From positions 62,001-126,000 of the forward strand of contig CAWFRG010000001.1 in NCBI GenBank assembly GCA_963818205.1: 64,000 bases of DNA, in the 5' to 3' direction. This document shows positions 33,471 to 43,293 of this stretch, one piece after another (the first letter of the stretch is position 1; each line of letters begins with the position of its first letter). Origin of the DNA: CAVVYV01 sp963818205 (GTDB lineage: Bacteria > Actinomycetota > Thermoleophilia > Solirubrobacterales > 70-9). Below the pieces are notes generated by a model. The model did not search any database. It saw nothing but the letters and a program-made list of their open reading frames with translations, and was not told the origin of the DNA. The translations under genes and the position numbers were made by a program.

Positions 33471-35246
33471 CTAGCCCTCCTCGTCGGGCAGCAGGTCCAC
33501 CCGACCTCGCGGCGCGTCGACCGTATCGACCCCGACCGTGATCGGATCCCCCATCCGGATCGCCTTGCCTCCCCGCGACCCGATCAGCATCGTCTCGGTC
33601 CGGTCGATCTCGTAGCGCTCGCGGCCCCCGATCCGCCGTGCGGGGAGGAAGCCCTCGTAGACGTCGGCGAGGGCACCGCCGAACCGGACGAAGGCGCCGG
33701 CCCCGACCACGCCCGATACCTCTCCCTCGAAGCGCGCCTTCGGCCCTCGTTCGAACAGCTCCCGCTGGAGGAGGAAGCCGGCGCAGACCTGATCGGCGTC
33801 GCGCTCGAGACGGGCGGCGTCGCGCTCTCGCTCGGAGCTCTGAACGGCGGCATCGGGGAGGCGGTCCGCCCGGGGGGGCCGCTCCCCCGCCCCGATCGCG
33901 GAGAGAAGCGCCCGATGGGCGACCAGGTCCGGGAAGCGCCGGATAGGCGAGGTGAAGTGCACATAGGCCGAGCTGCCGAGGCCCGCGTGTCCCAGGTTGC
34001 GTTCGCTGTAGTGGGCCTGCTGGAGAGAGCGGAGCACGAGCGATGTATACGCCTCCCTGCCGTGCCCTCGCCGCGCCGCCTCCCGAGCGCAGAGCCGGCT
34101 CGCCTCGATCGCGATTTCGCCGGCCTGCTGGGGCGAGATCCTCTCGGGCAGCGGCGGGGTGGGCACGTCGAGCGCCGCCAGCTTCTCCACCATGAAACTG
34201 ATCCGCTCGGGGTCGGGTTGCTCGTGCACCCGATAGAGCGTCGGCACCCGCTTGCGCTCCAACAGCTCGGCGACGCGCTCGTTGGTGCAGATCATCAGGT
34301 GCTCGATCAGCTCGTGCGCCTCGGTTTGCTCCAGGTTGCGGGCGCCGACCACATCACCGTCCTCGAACCGGAACTCGGGCTCCAGGCTCTGGACGTCGAG
34401 CGACGAGCCGGCGCGGCGCTCGCCGAGCGCGGCGGCCGCCCGCCTCGCCAGGGCGATCGGCTCAGCCACCGGATCCGGCGCCGCCTCGCGACCGGTGAAG
34501 ACCTTGTCGAGCGCGTCGTAGTTGAGCCGCGCGTCCGAGCGGACTCGGCTGCGATAGAAGACGACCGAGCGCACCTCTCCCCGATCCGTGACCTCGAGCT
34601 CGGTGGTCACCGCCAGCCGCTCCTCGCCCGGGGTGAGGCTGCAGGCCTCGCTCGAGAGTGCATGCGGCAGCATCGGCTCGACCTCCCCGGGCACGTAGAC
34701 CGAGGTGGCGCGCCGGTAGGCCTCGGCTTCGAGGGCGGAGCCGGGCGCGATGTGGGCGGCGACGTCGGCGATGTGCACCCAGAGCCGCACCCCGGCCTCC
34801 GTCGTCTCGGCGGAGACGGCATCGTCGAAGTCTCGGGCGGTCGCCGGGTCGACGGTGAAGGTGGCGAGCCCGGTGAGATCGCGGCGCTCGCCGCTCTCGC
34901 GCGCCGCCGCCTCGGCGGCTTCGACCGCCTCTCGCTCGAGCTCGCGGGGGAAGCCCCGGCGCACCGCGCGGTCGAGCATCAGCGCCTCGATCACATCGGC
35001 GGCAACCGCCGGATCGCCCAGCTCGCGAACGACCCTGGCGCCCCGGGAGCGGCTGGGGGCGAGTTCGACCAGGGCCATCCGGCCGGGGGTCGCCGCCCGG
35101 CGGCCTCCCGACAGCGAGATCCCCCCGCCCCGCTCGAACAGCAGCTCGCCGACAAGGAAGCGGCCGCGCTTCGATATGACAACTACTCGCCTAATTCGAT
35201 GGAATTCTGGCGGCGAGCGCCTCGAGGGCGGCCTGGCGGCCCTCAT
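33471..35246 (-). CDS. rnr: RNase R/RNase II family exoribonuclease
   Basis: A 3'-5' exoribonuclease with the RNB catalytic motif TARDFDDAVSAETTEAG (the Asp cluster that binds Mg2+), WVHIADVAAHI, the region ending SPIRRFPDLVAHRAL, and a C-terminal S1 domain (ARFEGEVSGVVGAGAFVRFG). The N-terminus is short: only one small OB-like segment (ISKRGRFLVGELLFERGG) precedes the RNB domain, where E. coli RNase R has two cold-shock domains. The ATG at 35246 lies inside the end of ctpA and no good start is visible nearer the conserved part, so the start is uncertain. Confidence 0.87.
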   Translation of the reverse strand: MRAARPPSRRSPPEFHRIRRVVVISKRGRFLVGELLFERGGGISLSGGRRAATPGRMALVELAPSRSRGARVVRELGDPAVAADVIEALMLDRAVRRGFPRELEREAVEAAEAAARESGERRDLTGLATFTVDPATARDFDDAVSAETTEAGVRLWVHIADVAAHIAPGSALEAEAYRRATSVYVPGEVEPMLPHALSSEACSLTPGEERLAVTTELEVTDRGEVRSVVFYRSRVRSDARLNYDALDKVFTGREAAPDPVAEPIALARRAAAALGERRAGSSLDVQSLEPEFRFEDGDVVGARNLEQTEAHELIEHLMICTNERVAELLERKRVPTLYRVHEQPDPERISFMVEKLAALDVPTPPLPERISPQQAGEIAIEASRLCAREAARRGHGREAYTSLVLRSLQQAHYSERNLGHAGLGSSAYVHFTSPIRRFPDLVAHRALLSAIGAGERPPRADRLPDAAVQSSERERDAARLERDADQVCAGFLLQRELFERGPKARFEGEVSGVVGAGAFVRFGGALADVYEGFLPARRIGGRERYEIDRTETMLIGSRGGKAIRMGDPITVGVDTVDAPRGRVDLLPDEEG

Positions 35247-36375
35247 CCCGCTTCGTCTTCAACAGGTCGCGGGCCTTCAGGTCGGGCTTGATCCCGGTGC
35301 CGTTGATCGAGGTGCCGTCCCGGGTCAGGTACTCGCCGATCGTCAGGTCCAGGGCGCCGCCGTTCTCGAGCGGGATCACCTCCTGGAAGGTGCCCTTGCC
35401 GAAGGAGCGTTGGCCGACCACCTCCGCCAATCCGGCCTGGCTGACGGCGGCGGTGAGGATCTCCGACGCCGAGGCGGTGTCGTGGTTGATCAAGACCACC
35501 ATCGGGCGTTCGGGGAGGGCGTCGCCGACCGCGTCGAAGGTCTCGTCCCCCTGGGTGCGGGCGTTGGTGGTGACGATCACCCCGTCCTCGACGAAGATGC
35601 TGGAGGTGAGGACGGCCTCGGTCAGCAGGCCGCCTCCGTTGCCGCGCAGGTCGAGGACGAGGCCGTCGGCACCTCTGTTGTCGAGGCGCTCGATCTCCTG
35701 GCGAAGCTCGGCGTGCGCCCCACTGGAGAAGCCGAGCAGGCGGACGTAGGCGATCGGGATCCCGTTCACGCGCTTGAGGCTCCCCTCCACCGCCGGCACC
35801 CGGAGCTGGCGGCGGGTCAGGGTCACCTGCCGCTCGCCCTTGCCGGTCGCTGGGTCCACGGTCAGGGTGACCTCGGTCCCGGGCTTGCCCTTGATCTTCG
35901 CGGTGGCGAGTTCGGAGTCCTCGCCGGCGATCGACTCGCCGTCGACCTCGGTGATCAGATCGCCCTCGGTGATCCCGGCCTCCTTCGCGGGCGAGTCGTC
36001 GAAGACGGTGGCAACGCGGAGCCCGCGCTTCACCTCGGTGACGCTCATCCCGACCCCCGAGAAGCTGCCTTCGGTGAGCTCCTCGAAGCGCTTGAAGGCG
36101 TTCGGGCCGAAGTAGTGGCTGAAGCGATCCTTGTGCTCTTTCTTGAGCTCGTTGACAATCGCCCGCACCGAGTCGTTCTCGAGCTCCGCCGGGTCGACCT
36201 CCTCGAAGTAGTTGTCCTCGATCACCGCCAGCGCCTGCTCGGTGGCGTCCCCGCTGGGGCCGCCGAAGACGTCGTCGATCACGTCGCGGACGCCGTCGAC
36301 GCGACCAGCGAGAATCGCCCCGGCGACGAACGCGACCGCCACCAGGGCAACGACTCCGAGACGCGCCTTGCTCAA
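35191..36375 (-). CDS. ctpA: Carboxy-terminal processing protease (S41, CtpA-like)
   Basis: A ~394-residue exported protease with an N-terminal membrane/signal segment (LGVVALVAVAFVAGAILA). A PDZ domain (~95-175, with GVGMSVTEVKRGLRVATVF and AGITEGDLITEVDG) and the S41 domain follow. The catalytic Ser is in DTASASEILTAAVSQ and the Lys in RSFGKGTFQEVI. VLDLRGNGGGLLTEAV is conserved. The TTG at 36375 overlaps the ftsX stop (TTGA), so it is coupled to ftsEX. It probably trims cell-envelope proteins, possibly peptidoglycan hydrolases controlled by FtsEX. Confidence 0.9.
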   Translation of the reverse strand: MSKARLGVVALVAVAFVAGAILAGRVDGVRDVIDDVFGGPSGDATEQALAVIEDNYFEEVDPAELENDSVRAIVNELKKEHKDRFSHYFGPNAFKRFEELTEGSFSGVGMSVTEVKRGLRVATVFDDSPAKEAGITEGDLITEVDGESIAGEDSELATAKIKGKPGTEVTLTVDPATGKGERQVTLTRRQLRVPAVEGSLKRVNGIPIAYVRLLGFSSGAHAELRQEIERLDNRGADGLVLDLRGNGGGLLTEAVLTSSIFVEDGVIVTTNARTQGDETFDAVGDALPERPMVVLINHDTASASEILTAAVSQAGLAEVVGQRSFGKGTFQEVIPLENGGALDLTIGEYLTRDGTSINGTGIKPDLKARDLLKTKRDEGRQAALEALAARIPSN

Positions 36376-37295
36376 ATCCGCAGGAAGCGGCGCAGCGTCA
36401 GGCCACTGCCGATCGCGGAGACGGTCATCGCCACCAGCAGGAGGAGGACGGCGAGCTTGCCGAAGGCGATCGTGCCGTCGGTGGAGATCACGTTGATGCT
36501 CTCGGCGAGCGGATCGACGACCGTCGCCTTGCCGAGGAAGAGGATGCCGACCGCGATCGCGCCGCCGATCAGGCCGCAGGCCAGCCCCTCGACCATGAAG
36601 GGCCAGCGAATGAACCAGTTGGTGGCGCCGACCAGCCGCATCACCTCGACCTCGCGGCGGCGCGCGTAGATCGACAGCCGGATCGTGTTGCCGACCAGGA
36701 GCAGCGAGGCGGCGAGCAGGAGCAGACCGATGACCACCAGGAACCACTTGACGGCGCCGGTGACGTTGCGGATCGAGTCGGCCTCGTCGCGGGAGTCGTT
36801 GACCTCGTCGATGATCGGGCTGATCGGGGTCGGCTTTCCGTCTGCCCCCGGTGGGGTGATCGCCGACTGCACCGCCGGCAGGTTGTCGAGGTCATCGGGC
36901 TTCACGTTGAAGGAGTCGGGCAGCGGGTTGTGGGCGCCCGGGAGCTGCTCGGTCAGGTCGGCCTTGTTCTCGGACTCGAGCCGTTCACCGAGGAGCTTCA
37001 GCCCCTCGTCCTTGGAGACGAACTCGACCTCCTTCACATGCGGGATCCCCTGAAGGCTTGTCTCCAGCGAGTCGACCTCCTGCTGGGTGTAGGGGGTCTC
37101 GGTGGTGAGGAAGACGCGGAGGCCGACCTGGTCGCGGACCTCCTCGGTCTTCCCGCCCGTCGTCTGCAGGACCGGAATCAGGACGCCGAGCAGCAGGCCG
37201 GTGACCGTGACCGTGACGATCGCGGCCAGGCTCGGTGCGGCGCTTCGCCGCAGCGCCCGCAGACCCTCGCTGATGAAGAAGAAGACGCGCCCCAT
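36372..37295 (-). CDS. ftsX: Cell-division ABC transporter permease FtsX
   Basis: A 307-residue FtsX with four membrane helices: one after the N-terminal SEGLRALRRSAAPSLAAIVT and three in the C-terminal half. A large outside loop (~45-175) contains EVDSLETSLQGIPHVKEVEF. The C-terminal MRLVGATNWFIRWPFMVEGL is the family signature. With FtsE it uses ATP to activate peptidoglycan hydrolases at the division site. The ATG starts 4 bases after the ftsE stop. The usual actinobacterial neighbour prfB is not upstream here. Confidence 0.94.
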   Translation of the reverse strand: MGRVFFFISEGLRALRRSAAPSLAAIVTVTVTGLLLGVLIPVLQTTGGKTEEVRDQVGLRVFLTTETPYTQQEVDSLETSLQGIPHVKEVEFVSKDEGLKLLGERLESENKADLTEQLPGAHNPLPDSFNVKPDDLDNLPAVQSAITPPGADGKPTPISPIIDEVNDSRDEADSIRNVTGAVKWFLVVIGLLLLAASLLLVGNTIRLSIYARRREVEVMRLVGATNWFIRWPFMVEGLACGLIGGAIAVGILFLGKATVVDPLAESINVISTDGTIAFGKLAVLLLLVAMTVSAIGSGLTLRRFLRI

Positions 37296-37298
37296 GCT

Positions 37299-38147
<849 letters not shown>

Positions 38148-38261
38148 TGAGGGGAGTTTGCCTGCGGACACGGCCGAACCCTGCGGTTCGCGCCCCGCTC
38201 AGACAGTGGAACAGCGTAGAGAAGCGTTAGATGCGGTTTCGCAAGTTCGATCTCAGCTCGG

Positions 38262-39260
38262 CTAAGACCAGCCGTCGCCGCGGATCGGCGGGTGCTGAAC
38301 GAGCGGCTTCTTCAGCAGCGCCTCGCGGGCGAGGTCGGCGATCCCGCTCGCAGTGAGCCCGAAGTGCTCCATGCAGGCCTCGGCAGTACCCGAGACCCCG
38401 AACTCGTCGGCCATTCCCAAGGCGAAGACCGGGACCGGATGCTGCTCGGCGGCGACCTGGCGAACCGCGTCGCCCAGCCCGCCGACCACCCGGTGCTCCT
38501 CGGCGGTAACCGCGACGCCGGTCTTCGCCAGCGACTCGAGCACGCCCTGCTCGTCGATCGGCTTGACGATCGAAATGTTCACTACTTCTGCCTCCACCCC
38601 GTCCTCGCGCTCGAGCGACTCGGCGGCCTCGAGGCCGCGCCAGACCATGTGGCCGCAAACGAAGATCGAGATGTCCTTGCCCTCGCGGAGGACGTCGAGG
38701 CCGCTGCCGAGGGTGTCCGGAATGTGGTCGTAGACGATCGGTGTCTTCGGCCGCCCGAAGCGCATGTATATGGGCCCGGGCCGCTCGTAGGACTCGTAGG
38801 TCGCCGTGTACGCCTGGTTGTAGTCAGCGGGGACGATCACCTGCATCTTCGGCATCGCCCGCATCAGCGCCAGGTCCTCGATCATCTGGTGGGAGGCGCC
38901 GTCCTCCCCGAGGGAGACGCCGCCGTGGCTGGCGCCGATCCGCACTGGGAGCTCGTTGTGGGCGATCCCGAGGCGGACCTGGTCGTAGGAGCGGGCGGTG
39001 GCGAAGATCGCGAAGGTGGAGGCGTAGGGGATCTTCCCCGTCGCCGCGAGCCCGCATGACATCGACATCATCCCCGCCTCTGCCGCTCCGCAGTTGAAGA
39101 AGCGCTCCGGGAACTTCTTGCCGAACTTCATCGACTGGGTGGAGACAGCGAGGTCGGCGTCGAGGGCGACCACCTCCTCGTGGGCCTCGCCGAGGTCGAC
39201 GAGGGCATCGCCGTAGGCCTGCCGGGTGGCGATCGGCTCGGTCTGGGCCTCAGCGCCCAC
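38262..39260 (-). CDS. Transketolase, C-terminal half
   Basis: A 332-residue protein carrying the pyrimidine-binding and C-terminal domains of transketolase. FFNCGAAEAGMMSMSCGLAA holds the Glu that activates the thiamine ring, and SHGGVSLGEDGASHQMIEDL and IYMRFGRPKTPIV follow. The C-terminal domain begins near EGKDISIFVCGHMVW. It must pair with the N-terminal half encoded just upstream to form the active alpha2beta2-type enzyme of the pentose phosphate pathway. Split transketolases are known in archaea and some bacteria. The gap between the halves is 156 bases, so they are separate genes rather than a frameshift. Confidence 0.9.
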   Translation of the reverse strand: MGAEAQTEPIATRQAYGDALVDLGEAHEEVVALDADLAVSTQSMKFGKKFPERFFNCGAAEAGMMSMSCGLAATGKIPYASTFAIFATARSYDQVRLGIAHNELPVRIGASHGGVSLGEDGASHQMIEDLALMRAMPKMQVIVPADYNQAYTATYESYERPGPIYMRFGRPKTPIVYDHIPDTLGSGLDVLREGKDISIFVCGHMVWRGLEAAESLEREDGVEAEVVNISIVKPIDEQGVLESLAKTGVAVTAEEHRVVGGLGDAVRQVAAEQHPVPVFALGMADEFGVSGTAEACMEHFGLTASGIADLAREALLKKPLVQHPPIRGDGWS

Positions 39261-39416
39261 GGTCGCGGCTCCGGTGGTTGGTGGGCGAGCGAAAACCGAG
39301 ACTGGCGAGGACGCGGGGCGAAGCCTTTGGTGGCGCCAACGGCGAGCCCGAGGACGAAGCCAGGCGAAGGTTTGCAGCCGCCCAGCTCCAGCGGAGTCGC
39401 GTCCGGGGGCGCTCCA

Positions 39417-40328
39417 TCAGCCCTCCCCCCTGAGCGCCTTGGTCTGCTCCTTGAGCTTCGCCTCCAGCTCGTCCCACGCCTCGCGTTCCTGCTCCTCGGT
39501 GGGGGGCTTGCCGTGGAAGCCGAAGCGGCCCTCCATGAAAGAGACGCCGCGGCCCTTCTTCGTCTGGGCGACGATCGCGGCCGGGCGGTCGAGGGTGCGG
39601 CTGCGCTCGAGTGCCTCCGTGATCTGACCCATGTCATGGCCGTCGATCTCGACCGCGTCCCAGCCGAAGGACTCGAACTTGGCGCGGGCGTCGCCGACGT
39701 CCATCACCTCCTCGGTGGTGCCGTCGGTCTGCAGGTGGTTGTAATCGAGGATCGCGGTGATGTTCGGCACCTTGTAGTGGGCGGCGGCAGCGGCACCCTC
39801 CCAGGTCTCGCCCTCCTGGCAGTCGCCGTCGGAGAGCAGGCAGAAGACGTGGGCGGTATCGGCGAGGCCATCGAGCCGGAGCGCCAGGCAGATCCCCACG
39901 GACATCGAGAGCCCCTGGCCGAGCGATCCGGTCGAGACCTCGATCCCGGGCGTCCGGTTCATGTCCGGATGACCCTGGAGGTGGGAGCCGATCTGGCGCA
40001 GACCCATCAGGTCCTGGGGCGGGAAGTACCCGTGCTCGGCCAGGGCCGCGTACTGGATCGGCGCCGCGTGGCCCTTGGAGAGCACGAAGCGGTCGCGCTC
40101 AGGCCACTTCGGGTTCTTCGGATCGTGCCGAAGGACCCGGTAATAGAGGGCCGCGACGATGTCGGCGGCCGAAAGCGAGCTGTCGAGGTGCCCGGACTTG
40201 GCGACCGCGAGCATCCGCACGCAGTGCATCCTGAGCACGGTGGCGTAGCGCTCGAGCTCCTCGATCGAGGGCTTGGCGCCGGTCGCGGGGGCCGGCTGCG
40301 GATCGGGAACGGGCTTCAGGTGCGCCAT
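39417..40328 (-). CDS. Transketolase, N-terminal half
   Basis: A ~303-residue protein with the diphosphate-binding domain. KSGHLDSSLSAADIVAALYY starts it. FVLSKGHAAPIQYAAL and STGSLGQGLSMSVGICLALR follow. The ThDP/Mg2+ motif LLSDGDCQEGETWEGAAAAA (GDG-x~25-N) ends with the Asn in ILDYNHLQ. ATG 40328 is preferred over an ATG 57 bases upstream because the extra residues are low-complexity. It uses ThDP to move two-carbon units between sugar phosphates together with the half at 38262-39260. The 156 bases between the two genes hold no feature I can support. Confidence 0.9.
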   Translation of the reverse strand: MAHLKPVPDPQPAPATGAKPSIEELERYATVLRMHCVRMLAVAKSGHLDSSLSAADIVAALYYRVLRHDPKNPKWPERDRFVLSKGHAAPIQYAALAEHGYFPPQDLMGLRQIGSHLQGHPDMNRTPGIEVSTGSLGQGLSMSVGICLALRLDGLADTAHVFCLLSDGDCQEGETWEGAAAAAHYKVPNITAILDYNHLQTDGTTEEVMDVGDARAKFESFGWDAVEIDGHDMGQITEALERSRTLDRPAAIVAQTKKGRGVSFMEGRFGFHGKPPTEEQEREAWDELEAKLKEQTKALRGEG

Positions 40329-40494
40329 CTCGCGCTCATTTCGCGCCTGCGGGTCAGGAACCGCCCCGGGCCGCAACCGGCTCAAGACGGGAGCGCGAGG
40401 GTAGCAACGAGCGGCACGACCCGCAGGCTATGCGCCCGCACCGATGGAATCGCCCAGCGTGGGCTCCGGCGCCTCCTGATCTAGCCTGCCGGGG

Positions 40495-41166
40495 GTGAGG
40501 GCGGGATCCCTGTTCGCCGTCGTCGTCGCCGGCATGGCACTCGGACTCGGGGCCTGTGGCTCAGGCGATGAGGGCGCGGAGAGCGCGACGACGGCGCCGG
40601 TGGTCGAGACCGGGCCGGCGACCGTGCCGCCTGAGGTGACCGAGACCCACTCCGACGAGCACGTCGAGGAGGGCCCGGAGGCCGAGGCGAGCCCCGAGGC
40701 CCCGGCAGTCGGCCCGGAGACCGGTGAGCTGGCCGGGATCGACGAGGAGGTGGTGACCCAGACGGTCCGCTTCTACATCGACGCCCTCGATCGCCACAAC
40801 GCGCGCCTGGCATGCGACCTGCTGGAGCCGGGCGCCCTGCGACTCTCCGAGCTTCCGGTGCGCCGAGGCGGCTGCGCGAGCTCGCTGGCCGCATCGATCG
40901 GCCATCGCCGCCCCGGCGGCACCCCCGCCTGGAGGCGGACGACGATCGCCGAGATCAGGGCGGTGTCGGTCGAGGGGGTGGGCGCCCGGGTGACGGCGAC
41001 CGTCGTCCATCGCTTCGCCGACCGCAAGTACACCTCGGTCGAGGATGACGTGATCTACCTCCGGCCTGCGGGCGAGCGCTGGCTGCTGGCGAAGCCGAGC
41101 GGCACCTTCTACCGGGCGGTCGGTTATCCGGAGCCTCCTCTGCGGGCGTTCGAGCCTCCGGGGTAG
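40495..41166 (+). CDS. Lipoprotein with C-terminal NTF2-like domain
   Basis: A GTG start gives a 223-residue protein with a lipoprotein signal (VVVAGMALGLGACGSGD, lipobox Cys ~21). A long acidic Pro/Glu/Thr linker (~30-80) and a C-terminal ~110-residue domain follow. VTQTVRFYIDALDRHNARLA, then CDLLEPGALRLSE, VTATVVHRFADRKY and VIYLRPAGERWLLAKP, fit the NTF2-like fold of secreted actinobacterial lipoproteins. Two Cys (CDLL and GGCASS) may form a disulfide. It should sit on the outer face of the membrane. No catalytic function is evident. Confidence 0.78.
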   Translation: MRAGSLFAVVVAGMALGLGACGSGDEGAESATTAPVVETGPATVPPEVTETHSDEHVEEGPEAEASPEAPAVGPETGELAGIDEEVVTQTVRFYIDALDRHNARLACDLLEPGALRLSELPVRRGGCASSLAASIGHRRPGGTPAWRRTTIAEIRAVSVEGVGARVTATVVHRFADRKYTSVEDDVIYLRPAGERWLLAKPSGTFYRAVGYPEPPLRAFEPPG

Positions 41167-41233
41167 CGCGCCCTCATCAGGCGGGGGGCTACCTGCCGGG
41201 CCTAAGCGCCAGCCAGGACCCAGGTCGCCCACC

Positions 41234-42721
41234 CTAGAACCTGTGGTTGCCACCGCCGCGGGGGGCGCGTCGGGCCAGACGCTTTCCCTTCCTGTCGACC
41301 CTGACGATCCGGGCGTTGGCGCCGCCGGTGCCCGGTTCGAGCACGGTGACGAACGCGAAGCCTTCGGTGAGGGCGCTGGACCAGAGCTGGCCGAAGCGCC
41401 GCTTGAGCGCGAGCAGCACCCGGCCCGGGCCGTGCCCGCGGAAGCGGCGGATCATCAGCCGGCTGCGCCGCGCATCGGTACGCACGTAGGTGAACGACTT
41501 GCCCTTGACGGAGGGGTCGAAGAGCAGCATCCGGTTCGAGCGCATCAGGGCCCGGAACTGCTGGGTCCCCAGGGTGTGCTGGACGACCCGGCTGCCGGTC
41601 GGGGTGGCGATCGCGTAGAGCAGGTTGGAGCCGTCGACCGCGGGAGGGCTGAGCTGGGCCGAGCCGCCGATCCCGGCGGCCTGCTGGATCGGGCCGGGCC
41701 GTGCCGGGTCGGAGATCGAGCGGGCGAAGATCCCGTCTCCGCCGCCGGCGAGCGGCGCCCGGTAGACCAGCCAGCTGCTGGAGACGGCGAGCGCGTCCGC
41801 GCGGGGAGCCGCAACGTCGGTCACGTGGCCGAGCGAGCCGCGGTCGAGCAGCCGGACGCTGCCGGGGGCGACGATCGTGGCGACGTAGTTGCCGCCGATC
41901 GCGGGATCGTTCCCGGGGAGGGGCAGGTCGCCGCCGCGGCGGAGGATCCCTCCCCCGGTGAGCGGCTCGAAGGCGAGGGCGTCCACGGTCGCCGACGGAT
42001 CGGTGGCGGGCGCGGCGACGACCTCCCTGGCGCCGGCGCTGACGGGCACCAGGACCAGGGCCAGGGCTGCGGTGGCGAGGGCGGCGGCGTCCCCGCGGCG
42101 GAGGCCCAGGTAGACACCGGGGCGCTCGCACATCAGCTCGTTCGCGCGGATTCCCGGACCTCGGCCGGCGAGTGGCGCCAGGGCCACGATCGGCAGCGCC
42201 CGCCCCAGGCCGAAACCGGCACCCAGGAGCAGGCCCAGCTCCGGCTCGCCGAGCGCCAGGCTGATTCCTGCCAGCGCCCAGACCCCGAAGGAGAGGACGA
42301 AGGTGGTGAAGCCGATCCCGAGCAGCACCCCGTAGAGAGCCGCGGCCACGGGCATCGGCATCAGCCGGCGCCAGGGCTCGGGCAGCTGGCGGCGGATCTG
42401 GGGCAGGATCCGCGCCCCCCGTACCTCTAGGCCGGCGGCGAGCAGGGCGATCGCGGCGGCGGCGAGGTAGGAGGCGCGGCCGCCGGCTCCGTGGAGCAGG
42501 TTGCCGAGCAGGGCGAGGAGGCCGAAGGTGAGCACCCCGCCCGCGATCGCCCCGGGAAGGAAGGTCAGGCAGGCCGCCACCGTCGTCCTCCGGCCCCCGG
42601 TGTGGCCGGTGGGGCCGATCGTCTCGATCACCGAGAGCCCGCACGGCGAGAAGGTGCCGGTGGCGCCGACCAGCAGGGCGACCGCGGCAAGGGAGATCTC
42701 AATGGCGCCGACCTCGATCAA
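41234..42721 (-). CDS. CcdA/DsbD-like membrane protein fused to a C-terminal beta-propeller-like domain
   Basis: The TTG at 42721 overlaps the stop of the MauA-like gene. The first ~200 residues form about six membrane helices. FSPCGLSVIETIGPTGHTGG near residue 20 resembles the CcdA/DsbD motif that carries electrons across the membrane, though only one Cys is present in that block. A further helix (~235-255) leads to ~250 residues outside the membrane. These contain repeated short beta units (SVRLLDRGSLGHVTDVAAPR, GDGIFARSISDPARPG, SRVVQHTLGTQQFRALMRS) consistent with a propeller. The fusion probably serves the Cys-rich protein encoded just upstream, by electron delivery or assembly. Confidence 0.65.
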   Translation of the reverse strand: MIEVGAIEISLAAVALLVGATGTFSPCGLSVIETIGPTGHTGGRRTTVAACLTFLPGAIAGGVLTFGLLALLGNLLHGAGGRASYLAAAAIALLAAGLEVRGARILPQIRRQLPEPWRRLMPMPVAAALYGVLLGIGFTTFVLSFGVWALAGISLALGEPELGLLLGAGFGLGRALPIVALAPLAGRGPGIRANELMCERPGVYLGLRRGDAAALATAALALVLVPVSAGAREVVAAPATDPSATVDALAFEPLTGGGILRRGGDLPLPGNDPAIGGNYVATIVAPGSVRLLDRGSLGHVTDVAAPRADALAVSSSWLVYRAPLAGGGDGIFARSISDPARPGPIQQAAGIGGSAQLSPPAVDGSNLLYAIATPTGSRVVQHTLGTQQFRALMRSNRMLLFDPSVKGKSFTYVRTDARRSRLMIRRFRGHGPGRVLLALKRRFGQLWSSALTEGFAFVTVLEPGTGGANARIVRVDRKGKRLARRAPRGGGNHRF

Positions 42722-43293
42722 CAAGGCACCTGGGTGTCGTAGTACATGACGCAGTAGACCTTGCGGCCGGCGTAGCAGTAGCCCGTGAGAGCGGCGTCGC
42801 CGTTGATCCTCCGGCTGTTGCGGGAGCAGCAATCGACGAGCTTGCGCACCTTGCCGCCGCAGCAGCGGTACCAGGAGCCATCGACCTTGGTCCCGATCCC
42901 GTAGATGCTCTGCACCCGGTCGCAGACGCGAGTGCGAGGCGCTGGCGGCAGCGGGCGGCCGTCGGGATCGCGGAGCGGCTGGCCGTCGTCACCGACCGGC
43001 TGGCCCGCCTCGTTCACCGGGCGCCCGGCGTCGTCGATCGGGTGGGCGTCGCCGGCCCGAAGCGGGTACCCGCGGGAGTCGATCCGGGGCAACCCGGTGG
43101 GATGCGGGCAGGACCCGGTGGTGAAGATGTGGCCGCAGAAGTGGAAGGCGTCCGAGTCACCGGGCTCGATCAGGGTGCCGACGGTGCGAGCGGCCGTGGC
43201 CGCCACCAGGGCACCGCCGACCCGGGCGAGGAAGCCCCGCCGGGAGCTGTCGCGGGCCAGCGTCTCGGTCAGCCGCTCGAGGTGCTCAGGCAC
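42718..43293 (-). CDS. Methylamine dehydrogenase light chain (MauA)-like Cys-rich Tat protein
   Basis: The GTG at 43293 overlaps the end of the MauE-like gene by 8 bases. A twin-arginine signal (SSRRGFLARVGGALVAA, ~15-31) predicts export in folded form. The mature part holds ten Cys (FHFCGH, TTGSCPH, RVCDRV, WYRCCGG, VDCCSRN, GYCYAG, VYCVMY, QVPC). GSWYRCCGGK and CCSRNSRR resemble the MauA core. In MauA two Trp form the TTQ cofactor. Here the first is kept (SWYRCC) but the second position appears to be Tyr (TGYCYAG against IIWCFGA). A Gly/Asp/Pro-rich insert (~65-115, DDAGRPVNEAGQPVGDDGQP) has short repeats. Likely a redox protein with altered or no TTQ. Confidence 0.65.
   Translation of the reverse strand: MPEHLERLTETLARDSSRRGFLARVGGALVAATAARTVGTLIEPGDSDAFHFCGHIFTTGSCPHPTGLPRIDSRGYPLRAGDAHPIDDAGRPVNEAGQPVGDDGQPLRDPDGRPLPPAPRTRVCDRVQSIYGIGTKVDGSWYRCCGGKVRKLVDCCSRNSRRINGDAALTGYCYAGRKVYCVMYYDTQVPC

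Noticed and set aside
31763..35291. Long open frames (448 and 824 residues) on the plus strand opposite the coiled-coil, smpB and rnr genes
   Set aside because: They are antisense shadows typical of high-GC DNA. The minus-strand products have clear domains.
39261..39416. Transketolase as one gene split by a frameshift
   Set aside because: The halves have their own start and stop codons and are separated by 156 bases. Split transketolases are known, so two genes is the simpler reading.
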